Shown: in pieces, positions 24,176 to 34,030 of the stretch
How the letters are laid out: each line of letters begins with the position of its first letter
How positions within the stretch are numbered: position 1 is the stretch's first letter
Assembly (NCBI GenBank): GCA_021234155.1
Contig: JAJEKV010000003.1
Span: 25,958,233 to 26,022,232, forward strand
Reading direction: 5' to 3'
Source of the DNA: Isoetes taiwanensis
Taxonomy: Eukaryota; Streptophyta; Lycopodiopsida; Isoetales; Isoetaceae
DNA length: 64,000 bases
The notes under the pieces: model-generated
The model's database searches: none
Seen by the model: the letters and a program-made list of their open reading frames with translations, nothing else
Told to the model about the DNA's origin: nothing
Made by a program: the position numbers and the translations under genes

Positions 24176-24599
24176 CAATTTTCTGATGCTCGTATTCCTT
24201 CTCGCCGCATGTACACGCCATGAAGCAAATCCCTGCTTGAAGAAAATCAGCAACCTCTTTTCACCACGCAGTGCCATCAATGATCCTGTCATGTTTCAAC
24301 CTCCTGCACATATTGTCCAAGACACCGAAGTTATCCCACATATTCTATTCTCAAGTCGAGATTGTGGATGGGCAACAATCACTGGGTCTCGCGATTGTCG
24401 GCCAATCTTCCGACACCCTATCAAACAAAGGGCTGCCACGCTTCTTCAAAAGTTCAAACACATTTTCATTTCTGGAGCTACGTAGGATTCGGGGATCAAC
24501 AAAACCTTGGGGAACTTCTGGTAATGTATTCCTACCAAATCCGAGCGCGGCCCCAGATAGCAAACGGCATGCTATCTACCAACCCCCACTATCATCGCG

Positions 24600-25060
24600 G
24601 ATCGCCAAGTAAAATTGACAAACTCTGGCCGCAGTTTGACTTTATGAGGTCAAACATTCTGAATGGGTGAGCCCTATTGTCACGTAACTCAAACACAATG
24701 GAAAGATCCGTGCTTGGCGCACCAATGGAACCAGAATCAGGCCACGGAAGGTGATCATTTTCCACTTCACGCACTGTGCTCCCCGAAGAGGTAGTCGGAC
24801 AGCGATGTACTTCATGGATGGCTTTTTCGCTACAATCGTGACTTCCACTCAAAGAATCCGATCAACTCAAGATCATTTCACCACCTGCGGGGTACCCTTT
24901 GCCTACAAGGTGGTTCCTTTGGATTATCAAACTCTCCATCAACATTTCAACGCGATCATGCTCTCAGCCATGATTTTAAGGAAGGAAAATCCCTTCTTGC
25001 AAATTTTTCAAGATGACTTCTCTCGCCTACCATGAAGTCGACCATTCGACAAATTGAACT
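24600..25060 (+). pseudogene. Ty3/Tat reverse transcriptase relic
   Basis: SEWVSPIVT (near 24655), then HNGKIRAW, YFMDGFFATIV (about 24805-24840), DHFTTCGVPFAYKVVPLDYQ (about 24870-24925) and HFNAIML. These correspond to RT blocks 'W.SPIV.V.KK.G..R.C', 'YSFLDGFSGYNQI', 'K.TFTT.WG.FAY.VMPFGL' and 'TFQR.M'. The catalytic Asp of the first box is present; the YxDD box that should follow near 24990 is altered (IFQDDF fits that position). Confidence 0.85.
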
Positions 25061-25329
25061 CGCCTTCGTAAATGTGATGAGTCCAAAGATAGTCTCAACT
25101 CGAAATGCACCTTTTGGCGCTGGCTTCCTGTTCTCATAGGACACGCTATTGAAAGCGTGCATCACCACTCTCGGGATCCCTCGCCAAAATCGGCCAGGTG
25201 CTCAAGGCTCGGCTAAGCACCGTACCAATATCAGCGGAGACACGCTTTTCCCCGGGTGGGCGGTAAATTATTCCACCTTCTCATCCCCTCGACTTGAAAA
25301 CGCCAGCGTATCCCATCCATAAACTCATC

Positions 25330-25800
25330 GAAGTGATGAATCCAATTCGCTTGGAATTCCCAGCGATGTCGCTTTCCAACAGCTGAAGCTTTACTTACCA
25401 GCCCCTAGTTTGTTCCTCCTCACGGGGATAAGCCCTTCACGCCCATGTAGATGTCTCGGCTGCTCGCTTATTGAGCCGTTTTTTCTCAAAAATATGATGA
25501 GCACACGGACAAAACCAAACCGATATGCCGCCAGAAAACTCAACTCGCTGAAAGGGCAACTTACTTCCGCCACAGAGCGTGAAGCCTTTGGTTTACCTTC
25601 TTCTGTGTTCAACGCTTTCGTCACTTCATCTTTAGGCAGTCAGACTTCAAATTTTTGTTGACCACCAAGCACTCCTTTTATTTGATCATCAAGTCCACGC
25701 CCACGGGCCCATTGCCTGCTAGTCCTACTGCAAGAAGAATTTGCCCCCTTTGAAATTGTTCACAAGGCGTGCAAATCCTTTCACGTTGTCCCGGATTATC
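25330..25800 (+). pseudogene. RNase H relic of the Ty3/Tat-like element
   Basis: FQQLKLYLPAPSLF (25375-25415) is the tether 'FE.LK.YL..PP.L'. SRKLNSLKGQLTSATEREAF (25528-25590) is 'S+.L...E..YT..E+E'. F.HYLLG and F.L.TDH are recognisable near 25640. FEIVHKACKSFHVVPDYLSR (25750-25810) is the closing 'F.I.H.PGK.H.VAD.LSR' motif. Confidence 0.85.
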
Positions 25801-25969
25801 TTTCACGATCCATACAGATGATCCCTCCTGAGTTCCTCGACGCCTTTCCCTCGACGCTTCAACTCTTTCCTCGGGTCACGGCAACACCACATTGGTTCCA
25901 CAACCGCCAGCGATCTTCACGTGCTCTTCCACCGAGGACGCCACGCTTCCGGAAATGCCAAGCCGCCAA

Positions 25970-26810
25970 CTGGCCGACACCAATTTCTCCGCTGAGGTCC
26001 GCGGACTGTACCATGGTTGCATGCCATTCTTTACAAAAGGGTAAGGATACCGGCCCTTCGACGCTGTTCTCCTCATGAAGTCCCGTGATATTATCCGAAG
26101 CCCATGAAGGCCTCCTGGTGGTCATTTTCATGGTGACACCACTCGCGACGCGAAAAATCCTTCTTGTGTGTTATTTTTGGCCCACGCTTCAAAGACGCCA
26201 CGCCCATCACCGGGCAGACGTAGGATGTTTGTCGGCCGCTGGAAAAGCCCCACGGCCCGTGACGCTCTTCCATTGACGTACGCTATTAAGTTAATGCTTC
26301 ACTTCCCTTCAAAGAAATGGGGTGGATTTGTGGGACCCATTGATCCTCCTCACAGCGTACACCCTGGCAGGCCCGCTACATTCGGTTCTCAATGACCACG
26401 CTTTACCAATGTAGCGAAGCTTCTTTGCGACTTCCGCATAACACCGCGGCAAGCACATCCAAGGTCACTATCAACAAATCATCATCACGCTGCTTTGGTC
26501 GCCCCATCTACCGGGTCGATAGAGGTGTCCATTTTATCAATCATACCATCAAGGAGCCGACGGATTATCTGGCATCATACATCATCAGCAAGAGCACACT
26601 TACTATCCTCAAGGGAACGGTTTGGTCAAAGCACTAACAAAACTCGGGTCACAATTTCAAGAAAATTTGTGACGCCAGACGACCGGCAAAACAAACTTCC
26701 ATCGTTTTGGGCTTACAATACTTGTTTCAAAATAGCTAATGGTCACACTCTTTCAAATATTTTATGGTCAAGAAGTTCTCATGCCTTTGAATACATTCTT
26801 CTCCCTTAAA
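25970..26810 (+). pseudogene. Integrase zinc finger and catalytic core relic
   Basis: AHEGLLVVIFMVTPLATRKI and YFWPTL (26100-26195) match the integrase HHCC finger 'HEG..GGHF....TA.KIL..GYWWPT'. KKWGGFVGPIDPP (26320-26350) is 'WG.DFVGPI.P'. DRGVHFINHTI (26515-26550) is the second catalytic block 'D.G..F'. Y(Y)PQGN..V..TNK across a frame break (26600-26645) carries the third block with the catalytic Glu position. FWAYNT near 26710 is 'LWAYRT'. Every catalytic region is present but frame-shifted. Confidence 0.88.
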
Positions 26811-26874
26811 TTCCTCCTGCTTTCTCAACCGGCAACAACCTTATTAATCCACCGGCCGCGACTCAAAGAAAGGG

Positions 26875-27200
26875 TTTATCGGAAACGTAGCTTGATGAAC
26901 TTCGGCTGATGCTTGCATTCGTTCTTCATGGACAACAAATTGCAAAAATCTTACATGACAAACGATAAGACAAAAACATTCAGTTAGTATGATTTGGTTC
27001 TTCTTTATGATTCAAGGTACAAAAATTTTCCTGCAAGTTAAAATCTGGATGGTTTGGTCCTATCAAATTGGTCTGGTACATACACCACAACCCAAGGTTT
27101 TCAAGCTTGGCTGGAATTAGATGGCACTTCATTACTTCCATACACTAGTTATCGGTTTTCACCAAACAATTTCATACAATGTACCGTGACAATCATACAA
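26875..27200 (+). pseudogene. Integrase C-terminal GPY module relic
   Basis: LDELRLMLAFVLHGQQIAKI, HDKR, YDSRYK and WFGPYQI follow in frame-shifted order, then LELDGTS. This matches the Tat-type ending '..QQ.K..HDK..K...F..GD.VLLYDSR.K.F.GKL..RW.GPY.I'. It closes pol and fixes the integrase end at about 27.2 kb. Confidence 0.75.
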
Positions 27201-28059
27201 CAGATGGATGTACAAGACAAAGACACAACATATAGTGACTAAGTTTGCATATTTATATTATAGAGGTGGAAATTTTTACAAATGAGGGCCAAGCCCATTT
27301 ATATCCTAAGAGGGGCGCTTACAAAACTGGCCTCAGAGTCTCTATCTACTAAGTCCTGGCAAGAAACCCCACCGTCTCGGAAAGTGCAGGTGATACCAGA
27401 TGTGGGTACCGCTTGTTCTCGTGGATCCCAACAAGCAGGTGAATCACCTCTCCATCCCACAGGGGGATCGGATGTTCCTAGCCATCCCAAAGACACCACC
27501 TCGTCCATAGGAATGTTAATGATTGTGGCACCGCCGTAGGTCCGTGCACCATTTTACAAGTAATCCACTCCAAACAAATAAGGCATAATGCACTTGTCGT
27601 GTAATCCAGCTAAATAGACATAATGAAGCGCCATCGGGTGTTCCCGCAAATTTTCACCATCGTCAGTTTTATATAGCCAACCGAGGGACCTCCTCACGTG
27701 ACGGACCAATCGTATAATTCTCACAACGTATTTGCAATGCAAGGTCAAGCTTTCTAAATGGAGAATCTTTTCTCCGCACAAGATATCTAAATATGGTACC
27801 TTTCCTCGACACCTTCGCTTTAATGATATTCACTTCGAGTTGCCGCGATTAAATGACACTCTTTCTTTCACTCAGGCCGACCATTAATGTGTAATGACAG
27901 ATCCGAGCCTTTATTGTTCGACGAGCATCTTTGTTTTTATTGACTGAAGAATTTAATCATTTCAGATCTTTATTCAGATTGATTAACGCTTTGTTCTTTA
28001 CCATGTTTTTCGCTTACACTTAGCGCCTTCGAACTTTGTCTATTTGTTTTCTCGCTTTC

Positions 28060-31000
28060 TCTCAGTTTCTCCAGATAGTTTCTTCGATCCGATTGCCGCC
28101 ATGCGGAGTTGACCTATCTTCATCTGTTTTCATCGGCTGCGGACTTTGGTCTCGGTTCTTTGACGCCGACCTTTTCAGGTTCTCTTGGTCCTGAAGTCGA
28201 AAGTATGGAATGCCACAAGCTTTATGAATTTTCGCGACATGGAGTTCCCCGCCCAAATCCCAGAGCAATTTCGCCAGCTCATCACATCGGCTTCAATGTT
28301 CTAAGGATTTTGGTTACTTGGTCGCATGGCACCACCATTTTACTTTGGCATCGATTTGATTTCTCGGTGTGGCGCCCGCATTCCTTTGCAAACACCTTCT
28401 CGCCTCTTGGCTTCGCTTTACGTGACATGGACGCCACTCAGCTTGGTGCTCCCCGCTATCAAGCCAACCAAAGACGCCTCTCACAAATATTGCCAAGTCA
28501 TACGACACTTTTTGTGAAGTTTCTCGTGGCGCAAATTGTTGGGTATTCCATCAAGAACAATCTATATCAATAAGCCGCTCTATAATATGGTCATCAATGA
28601 TTATCCACCTAATCTCCATGGATTAGCCACAAATGTTGTTCACCGCCTTTCTTTCAAGAAATAACGATTCGCTACCCTCCCTTCCGCCTCAAGTTTCAAG
28701 TGGTACATTCTCGTGCCCTCATCTCATTATCTTCCCCGTTTTGAGTTCTTCCACTTCCCATGTTCTCCACTCGGGCTTCAGATTCACCCTAACGCCAAAC
28801 CAAAATTTACCGGTATTCTCACGACAAATTTTCCCCGTCGCGTTCAACACTGCACCACGATGACTATCTCCTCTTCTCCTCCGGGTTACGCCTTCAGCTT
28901 CCGCTATGCTCTTTTCAACACTCTCGTGACAAGGTACCTCAACAATTCTCAGACTTCCCTATCCTCGCTAGCCTCGTGAATAATTCCGGGCACAGGATAA
29001 AGCCGGCCGCTATGCAGCTACAAGCACTCTGGTGAGGCTCTCATGAATGGTGTTCAGGCGTCCTGAGGCTTCTCATGAAGCTCAAAAAGACCTTCAAGCT
29101 GCAACTGCACAAGTTCAAACTTTGGAGGCCCAACTTCAAGCAGCATCACGGCTCTCTTTGTACAGGCCCGTAGATCTCTAAGACCGCCTAATGTAATAAA
29201 GCCTCCTCAGCGAAGTTTCATCAAAGAAGCTCAAGCAAACCACCATTCAGGAATTGTTGGAGCAAAAACAAAACAAAGACAATTCCTCCTCGGGTGACAA
29301 GGAGAGAAAAGATTAAGTTGGCCTGAAACCTTGTGGGCAACGAGCTTCTAATTCTTATCGTGACTCACTGGGCTCTCATGATCCGACACCTGGAGCGCGA
29401 TGCCTCACCACCTCTTAGAAGCTCGCTTTCCACGCTAACTACCAATTGACGCCTTCCAGGATCAACTTTACGAGGCTCGTAAAACAGAAATTATTGATGA
29501 CGCCGTAGATTGCCACGCCGCTACTTCAACCTCACTTGCAATCCTTCTTCACACGCCACGCTTCTCCGGAAACGTCCGCGGATCGGCCACGCCTTCAAGA
29601 CAAGGACAACCGGATCCGCGATCTTTGAGAATCAGGCTCCAGCAAGTTTGCCTAGTCCGAAGCGCCCAGTAAACAAGAAGGTTACTTTGCTCTTGCCCTC
29701 ACCGTCAGGATTTTGTCGCTCCTTTCCAAGCATTTAGATTATGTGGTTGCCCGGACGCCACTTCTTCGCTCAAATGGCAATGCCGGCGGTCGTGCGTTGA
29801 TGTCCCCATGAGCGCGAGGATTTTCTTCGGATTTGGCCCGAATTCCATAGCTTGACAAAGGTTGCTTCAGGGTTCTTTGTGGTCTTCGCCGACCTCCCTT
29901 CACCGTGGAAGACCCCGATTTAATCACCTTCCGTTGTCCACCAATGGCATACATCTTCCATGATTTCTATTTGGTTGAAACTCGTGACAAATTCCAAGAT
30001 GGGCCACATCAGCACTTTCGGTTAACGCATCGCACCGCTGGTCGTTATTGGATTCCAACCTCAGACCGGCAGATCATGATCGACTCGTAATTTTCATCAT
30101 GAGTGATGCCGTAGCTGCCTATCACTTACCTCGCGGCGTCGCTTAGAACAAGTCGTGAAGAATTGAGCATCCCGACGATTCCGTCGCTTCCAAATTTATA
30201 TGCAAAAGATTAGCAAGTTACAACCAATTGGCGGCCCTTTCTAGATAGTAAGACCGCCTCCCGCCGTGTTGGTTAGTCCTCCCCGCCTCTACTCCGCCTT
30301 CGCTTTCATTGGGACCGGTGGTAAAGCGCCATCCCGGACTCCCGAAATGCCAATTCGTGAGCAAGCCTTCAGCTGCCCACCATGAATATGGCTACCGGCT
30401 CCATATAGCTTCACTGGTGTCCTCCTGTCCCCTCATTTCTACTCGACCGGCGCTTTCCCTTTGACGACAAAGCCATGGACGGCCATGTTGGTCGACTCGG
30501 CCAGATTCGGGACGCTGGATTCTCCTATGGACCCTCGGTTTGTCCGATGCTCACTTGGGGAGGTGATACCGCCACCTTGGACACTACTTCTGAGAATTGA
30601 TCTATATCGCTTAATGAGCGTATTGGCAACGGCTCAATGATGTTTTTCATGGCCTTTGATAATTTTCTTGCGCACGTCGCCACCTTCTCCCCGGAATTCT
30701 TCGGGCCTTCACCCCATTGCTTCTGCTTCAGGCCGCTTCCAAATGCATCCCCCGTCAGCTCCTAACGGGCCCTATCTTTACTACAACCCGGTCGCCAGCG
30801 CTGCGTTTTCGGTTCTTGTGACCTCGGCTTTCATGGAGTGCCATGGAAATTCCTTCTCGGACGCCTATGCCGCTCTCGGCGAAATGGTGCGCCACTTCCT
30901 TTATTACATGTCAATCCCGCTTTGTTAACACTTCGACGTGATTCTCACGCCAGACCTCATTGTCTATTAATATAATGGCGCTTCCGCCCTTATTCTCAGA

Positions 31001-31070
31001 GGGGATCACTTTTCGTGATCGTGGTTTCCCGCCTCTCCGGCATATCTTCCTCCTTTCTTCTGCATCGGTG
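28060..31070 (+). pseudogene. Post-integrase region of the Ty3/Tat-like element, with coiled-coil segment
   Basis: About 3.9 kb lies between integrase and the 3' LTR. Plus-strand open stretches occur at 28109-28573 (GMAPPFYFGIDLISR-like in one frame) and 29510-29740. At about 29065-29150 one frame gives EAHEAQKDLQAATAQVQTLE, a clear heptad-like coiled coil. Tat-lineage elements often carry an additional open reading frame in this position. I do not recognise its family and assign no function. Confidence 0.5.
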
Positions 31071-31076
31071 TCGCTT

Positions 31077-31088
31077 GGTGGGGGGAGG
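31077..31088 (+). other. Polypurine tract
   Basis: GGTGGGGGGAGG abuts the start of the 3' LTR, as needed for plus-strand priming. Confidence 0.8.
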
Positions 31089-31675
31089 TTAGTCCCAGGT
31101 TTCCGGTACATGACTATTCATGCATACGACGGACCAAGTCAAGAGAGCAGGATCCACAACAAGGTATGGGTCACCGTCAAAGGCCATTTTAAGACCAAGC
31201 CGCACCACGCCAGCCAAAGCCCATCAAGAGGCGGCGATCGCATTGTGACGGCCCGCCACCGCCGAGCCAGCTGGCCAACGGATTCTAGGCACTTCAAGAG
31301 GCACCGCCAAAGATGTCCCTCGCGAAATCAGGCCTTCTTTTCGTGAGAGCTCCAAGACCAAATCAGCCGTTGTTCATATTGGGCCAAAGGCCATTGTACT
31401 ATACATAAGGAGTAGAGCTAGCACATGAGTTTTAGATGAGTTTTGAGTCCTGTCTTATTTCAGTCTTCTCTCTATTAAGTAGAGCTCATGTATCATCATC
31501 ATTGGATATCAAGGAAGCTTATCATTGTTGTCTCATTGTTCTTTTGTTTTCTTTTTCCTTTCCTTTGTTTTCTTTGCAACCTTCGCTGCATTATGTCCCC
31601 TGATTCTCCTTAGATCCAAGGGTCCCTCACAGAGGGCTGCCTTTGCAGAGTTCCCGAACTCCTGCACCCCAAACA
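31087..31675 (+). mobile_element. 3' LTR of the Ty3/Tat-like element
   Basis: About 589 bp, ending CCCCAAACA at 31675. It begins GGTTAGTCCC where the 5' LTR has TGTTAGTCTCC, so the first T is changed. TATA-like TATACATAA lies near 31400. Confidence 0.88.
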
Positions 31676-31680
31676 ATGTT
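31676..31680. repeat. Target site duplication, right (ATGTT)
   Basis: Exact copy of 20629-20633, placed directly after the terminal CA of the 3' LTR. Confidence 0.8.
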
Positions 31681-33110
31681 CTCCTAGTGCCCTTATTTTT
31701 TTTGGTCCGTGATGGAGGGCTTTGCATTTTCTGTGAAACTTGTCCATGATCATTTATCCGGGTTTTATACCTTGAACTATAATGGAGAGGGCTTAACTTG
31801 CCAATCTTATTGGCTTCATATTTATAGAACTATTCATGTTATGTACCTAAAAGAATGGGTCACAAATAAATTCATTTCACTTTGTAGGCTCAAAAACCAT
31901 TGTGTGAGCCTCGTGACTAGACCACACATTGGCAATGGACTGCTGCTAATCGTGATTCTTTGCTGTATATAAATGCAATTTGGCTATGAAGGAACACTGC
32001 ATTTGAACTCTCATTTTTTGAAGTACTCCTCTTTGTATACTTACTATTCTCTTGTTGATAAAGTAGTCTGGGTACTTTGTTACATCGTGAGATTCTTGCA
32101 TTTTCCTATCAAGGAAGCAATTATCGTTTTTGTGTGCTGATATAAGAGCTAATATATAATTTAAGAGTCCTGCATTAGAATAATTCTCTATAGTTACCTA
32201 CTGAATAATCTTGTGCTATCTCAGGCAGTGTAAAGAAGAGGGTGAGCAAGTTGATAAGGATGTATCATAAAAAGAAATGGGTTAGAGAAGGCTATATCTA
32301 TCCAATTCCTCAACTTTGCAAAAGGAAGACATGAGTCGGACATTTTTGTGGCAAACATTTTGTGATATGTATGCTAAATGGAAGTGTAGTACATGTTTGG
32401 CGTGTCTTTCATAAAAAAATGACGCGGTCATAATGAGTATCATGGAATCCCATCATCATCTTTGGATGTTCAGGAGAGTAAAGGACAAATTTTGGCACTA
32501 GGGTCCTCAGACGCTACTTCTGGCAGTCTCTTGCTATATAATTAGTGTCCTTTTGTCCAATTCAAATTAGCACTTATTTTTTTAGTATTATGGAAGAGGA
32601 AAATTCAAATTAACGAGAATATCAGGGTGGGTTGATTCCCCCTTCTCGAGGGAGAGAGATCTCGCTTCTTTCTTTCCATCCATTTTTGTTCCAGTTTTTG
32701 TGATCCAATGACTAACGACCTAAGACAGAGGCTAAAATGATGCTTGCGTAAGCAACGGCAAAGAGCAAGCAAGATGAGGCAACAATTGTCAAAATGAAAT
32801 TTTAGATTGGAGTATTGAGCAGTTCAAAAAGCAATTGCAACATGCAAACGAAGTAATCAATAAAACGCTTTTTGATTTGATGTACCATGTCTATAGAATC
32901 AGAAGAAAGAAGTATGCGATCTAGTGGAGAACAGCAAAGTTATGCAAAGCAGCAAAGAACCGAGCAAGGAAAAGATTGTTCACACAAAGGAAATTGGTTC
33001 CAGAGCATCCAAGAAACCATACAAAGACGAAAGGGAGTGGAGTCCAATGACAAATTAGCAAAAGAAAAAGAGCAAAGATAGTCATGGCACTCGGGAAGCC
33101 AGTCGCATGG
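31681..33110. other. No recognisable gene except a Lys/Gln-rich short frame
   Basis: AT-rich. The plus-strand frame 32887-33081 is low-complexity (S, E, Q, K) and may belong to the transposase-like relic at 33115. Nothing else was recognised. Confidence 0.4.
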
Positions 33111-33114
33111 AAGC

Positions 33115-33178
33115 AAAAGATTAGTCGCCAAGGCTTTAGGAATTCATCCAAGGAATTGTTCCAGATTAAGTAGCTAAT
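33115..33178 (+). pseudogene. Relic of the transposase-like N-terminal helix-turn-helix segment
   Basis: LVAKALGIHPRNCSRLSS followed by a stop closely resembles DLRKVLGVHPRNLQKAKKKR in the transposase-like gene at 54.5-58.5 kb (shared LG.HPRN core with hydrophobic spacing). Only this short core and perhaps the basic stretch before it remain. It suggests that the family has left debris elsewhere in the window. Confidence 0.4.
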
Positions 33179-33276
33179 CGCGGCGGTACTTAGTAATAAA
33201 AACGCATTGTGGGCTCTGGGGAAGGAAGAAGAGAAAGACTGGAACCAAGCAAGTGATTGAAAAAAGTTGTGGATTA

Positions 33277-34030
33277 TTTTTTTTTTATGAACGGACCTTT
33301 ATTACTCTCAAAAGAATACAAAGAGTACATGGGGACTCCAAAACCCATGATATCCACTAGAGCAACACTACCCACCACATACATAACATAGAAGAGCAAA
33401 GAACACGTATCACCATGAGCACAACCGTTGCTGGGTGAGTAGGTGTGAATCGAAGATATTGCTCCCGATGACGCTTTTGATGTCAGCCCCTTTAAGGGAA
33501 GAACACTTGTACTTCACACAATGCAATTAATGGCATCGCTAAGTACTTCATGATCCTGGCAAGACTGCCCCTGAAGAGCGAGGAGATTGCCTCTTCCGAT
33601 GGACCGTGATGATCCAAGCGATGCTGCTAAGTGGGAGCCCTCTTTGGGCCAACTTGTCCCAAGAACTAGGATAGAATCGAATAGGGACTCCGCCGACTAT
33701 TTCAAGTCACAATGGAAAAGACTCAAGCCACCGCCAAGCAAGTCTAACATGGTGACACAAGAAAAAAGAAGTGCTCAATTGTCTCATCCCTCTCCTCGGT
33801 GATGCAAAGAGGGCGTATCACGTAGACTTCCGACGAATCGATGAACAAGAGTGTTTACCGCTATCATCATCTATGAGTGATCCACACCATAAAATAGATA
33901 GCTTAGATGAAGCAATTTTATCCCATACCCACTGCACTGCTTTTACCTGAGGCTCGTGGATAACTAATGGCCACTTTGGCGATGGAGGCAACACTTCGAT
34001 GAAGGACCACATACATCGAAAGTGCAATCA
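33277..34030 (-). mobile_element. 3' end of an L1-like LINE
   Basis: Read on the minus strand, the end is a poly(A) run (33277-33286 as T's) preceded by AATAAA (33298-33303). About 450 bp upstream lies PLCITEERDETIEHFFFL, then after a frame slip HHVRLAWRWLESF. This is the zinc-binding zf-RVT region (C..C....ET..H.F..C) that ends plant L1 ORF2 proteins. The RT domain itself was not recognised further upstream (34.0-36 kb), so the copy is truncated or decayed. Confidence 0.65.

Larger units (their letters stand above)
20634..31675 (+). mobile_element. Full-length decayed Ty3/Tat-like LTR retrotransposon
   Basis: Two direct LTRs (20634-21240 and 31087-31675) bound an 11.0-kb element with matching ATGTT target duplications, a primer binding site and a polypurine tract. 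Internal domains appear in the order Gag-like, protease, RT, RNase H, integrase with C-terminal GPY module, and then about 3.9 kb of further sequence including a coiled-coil segment. That order and the long region after integrase fit plant Tat-lineage elements. All coding parts are broken by frequent short indels. The 5' and 3' LTRs also differ by many short indels, so either the insertion is old or the sequence has local errors. Confidence 0.9.
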
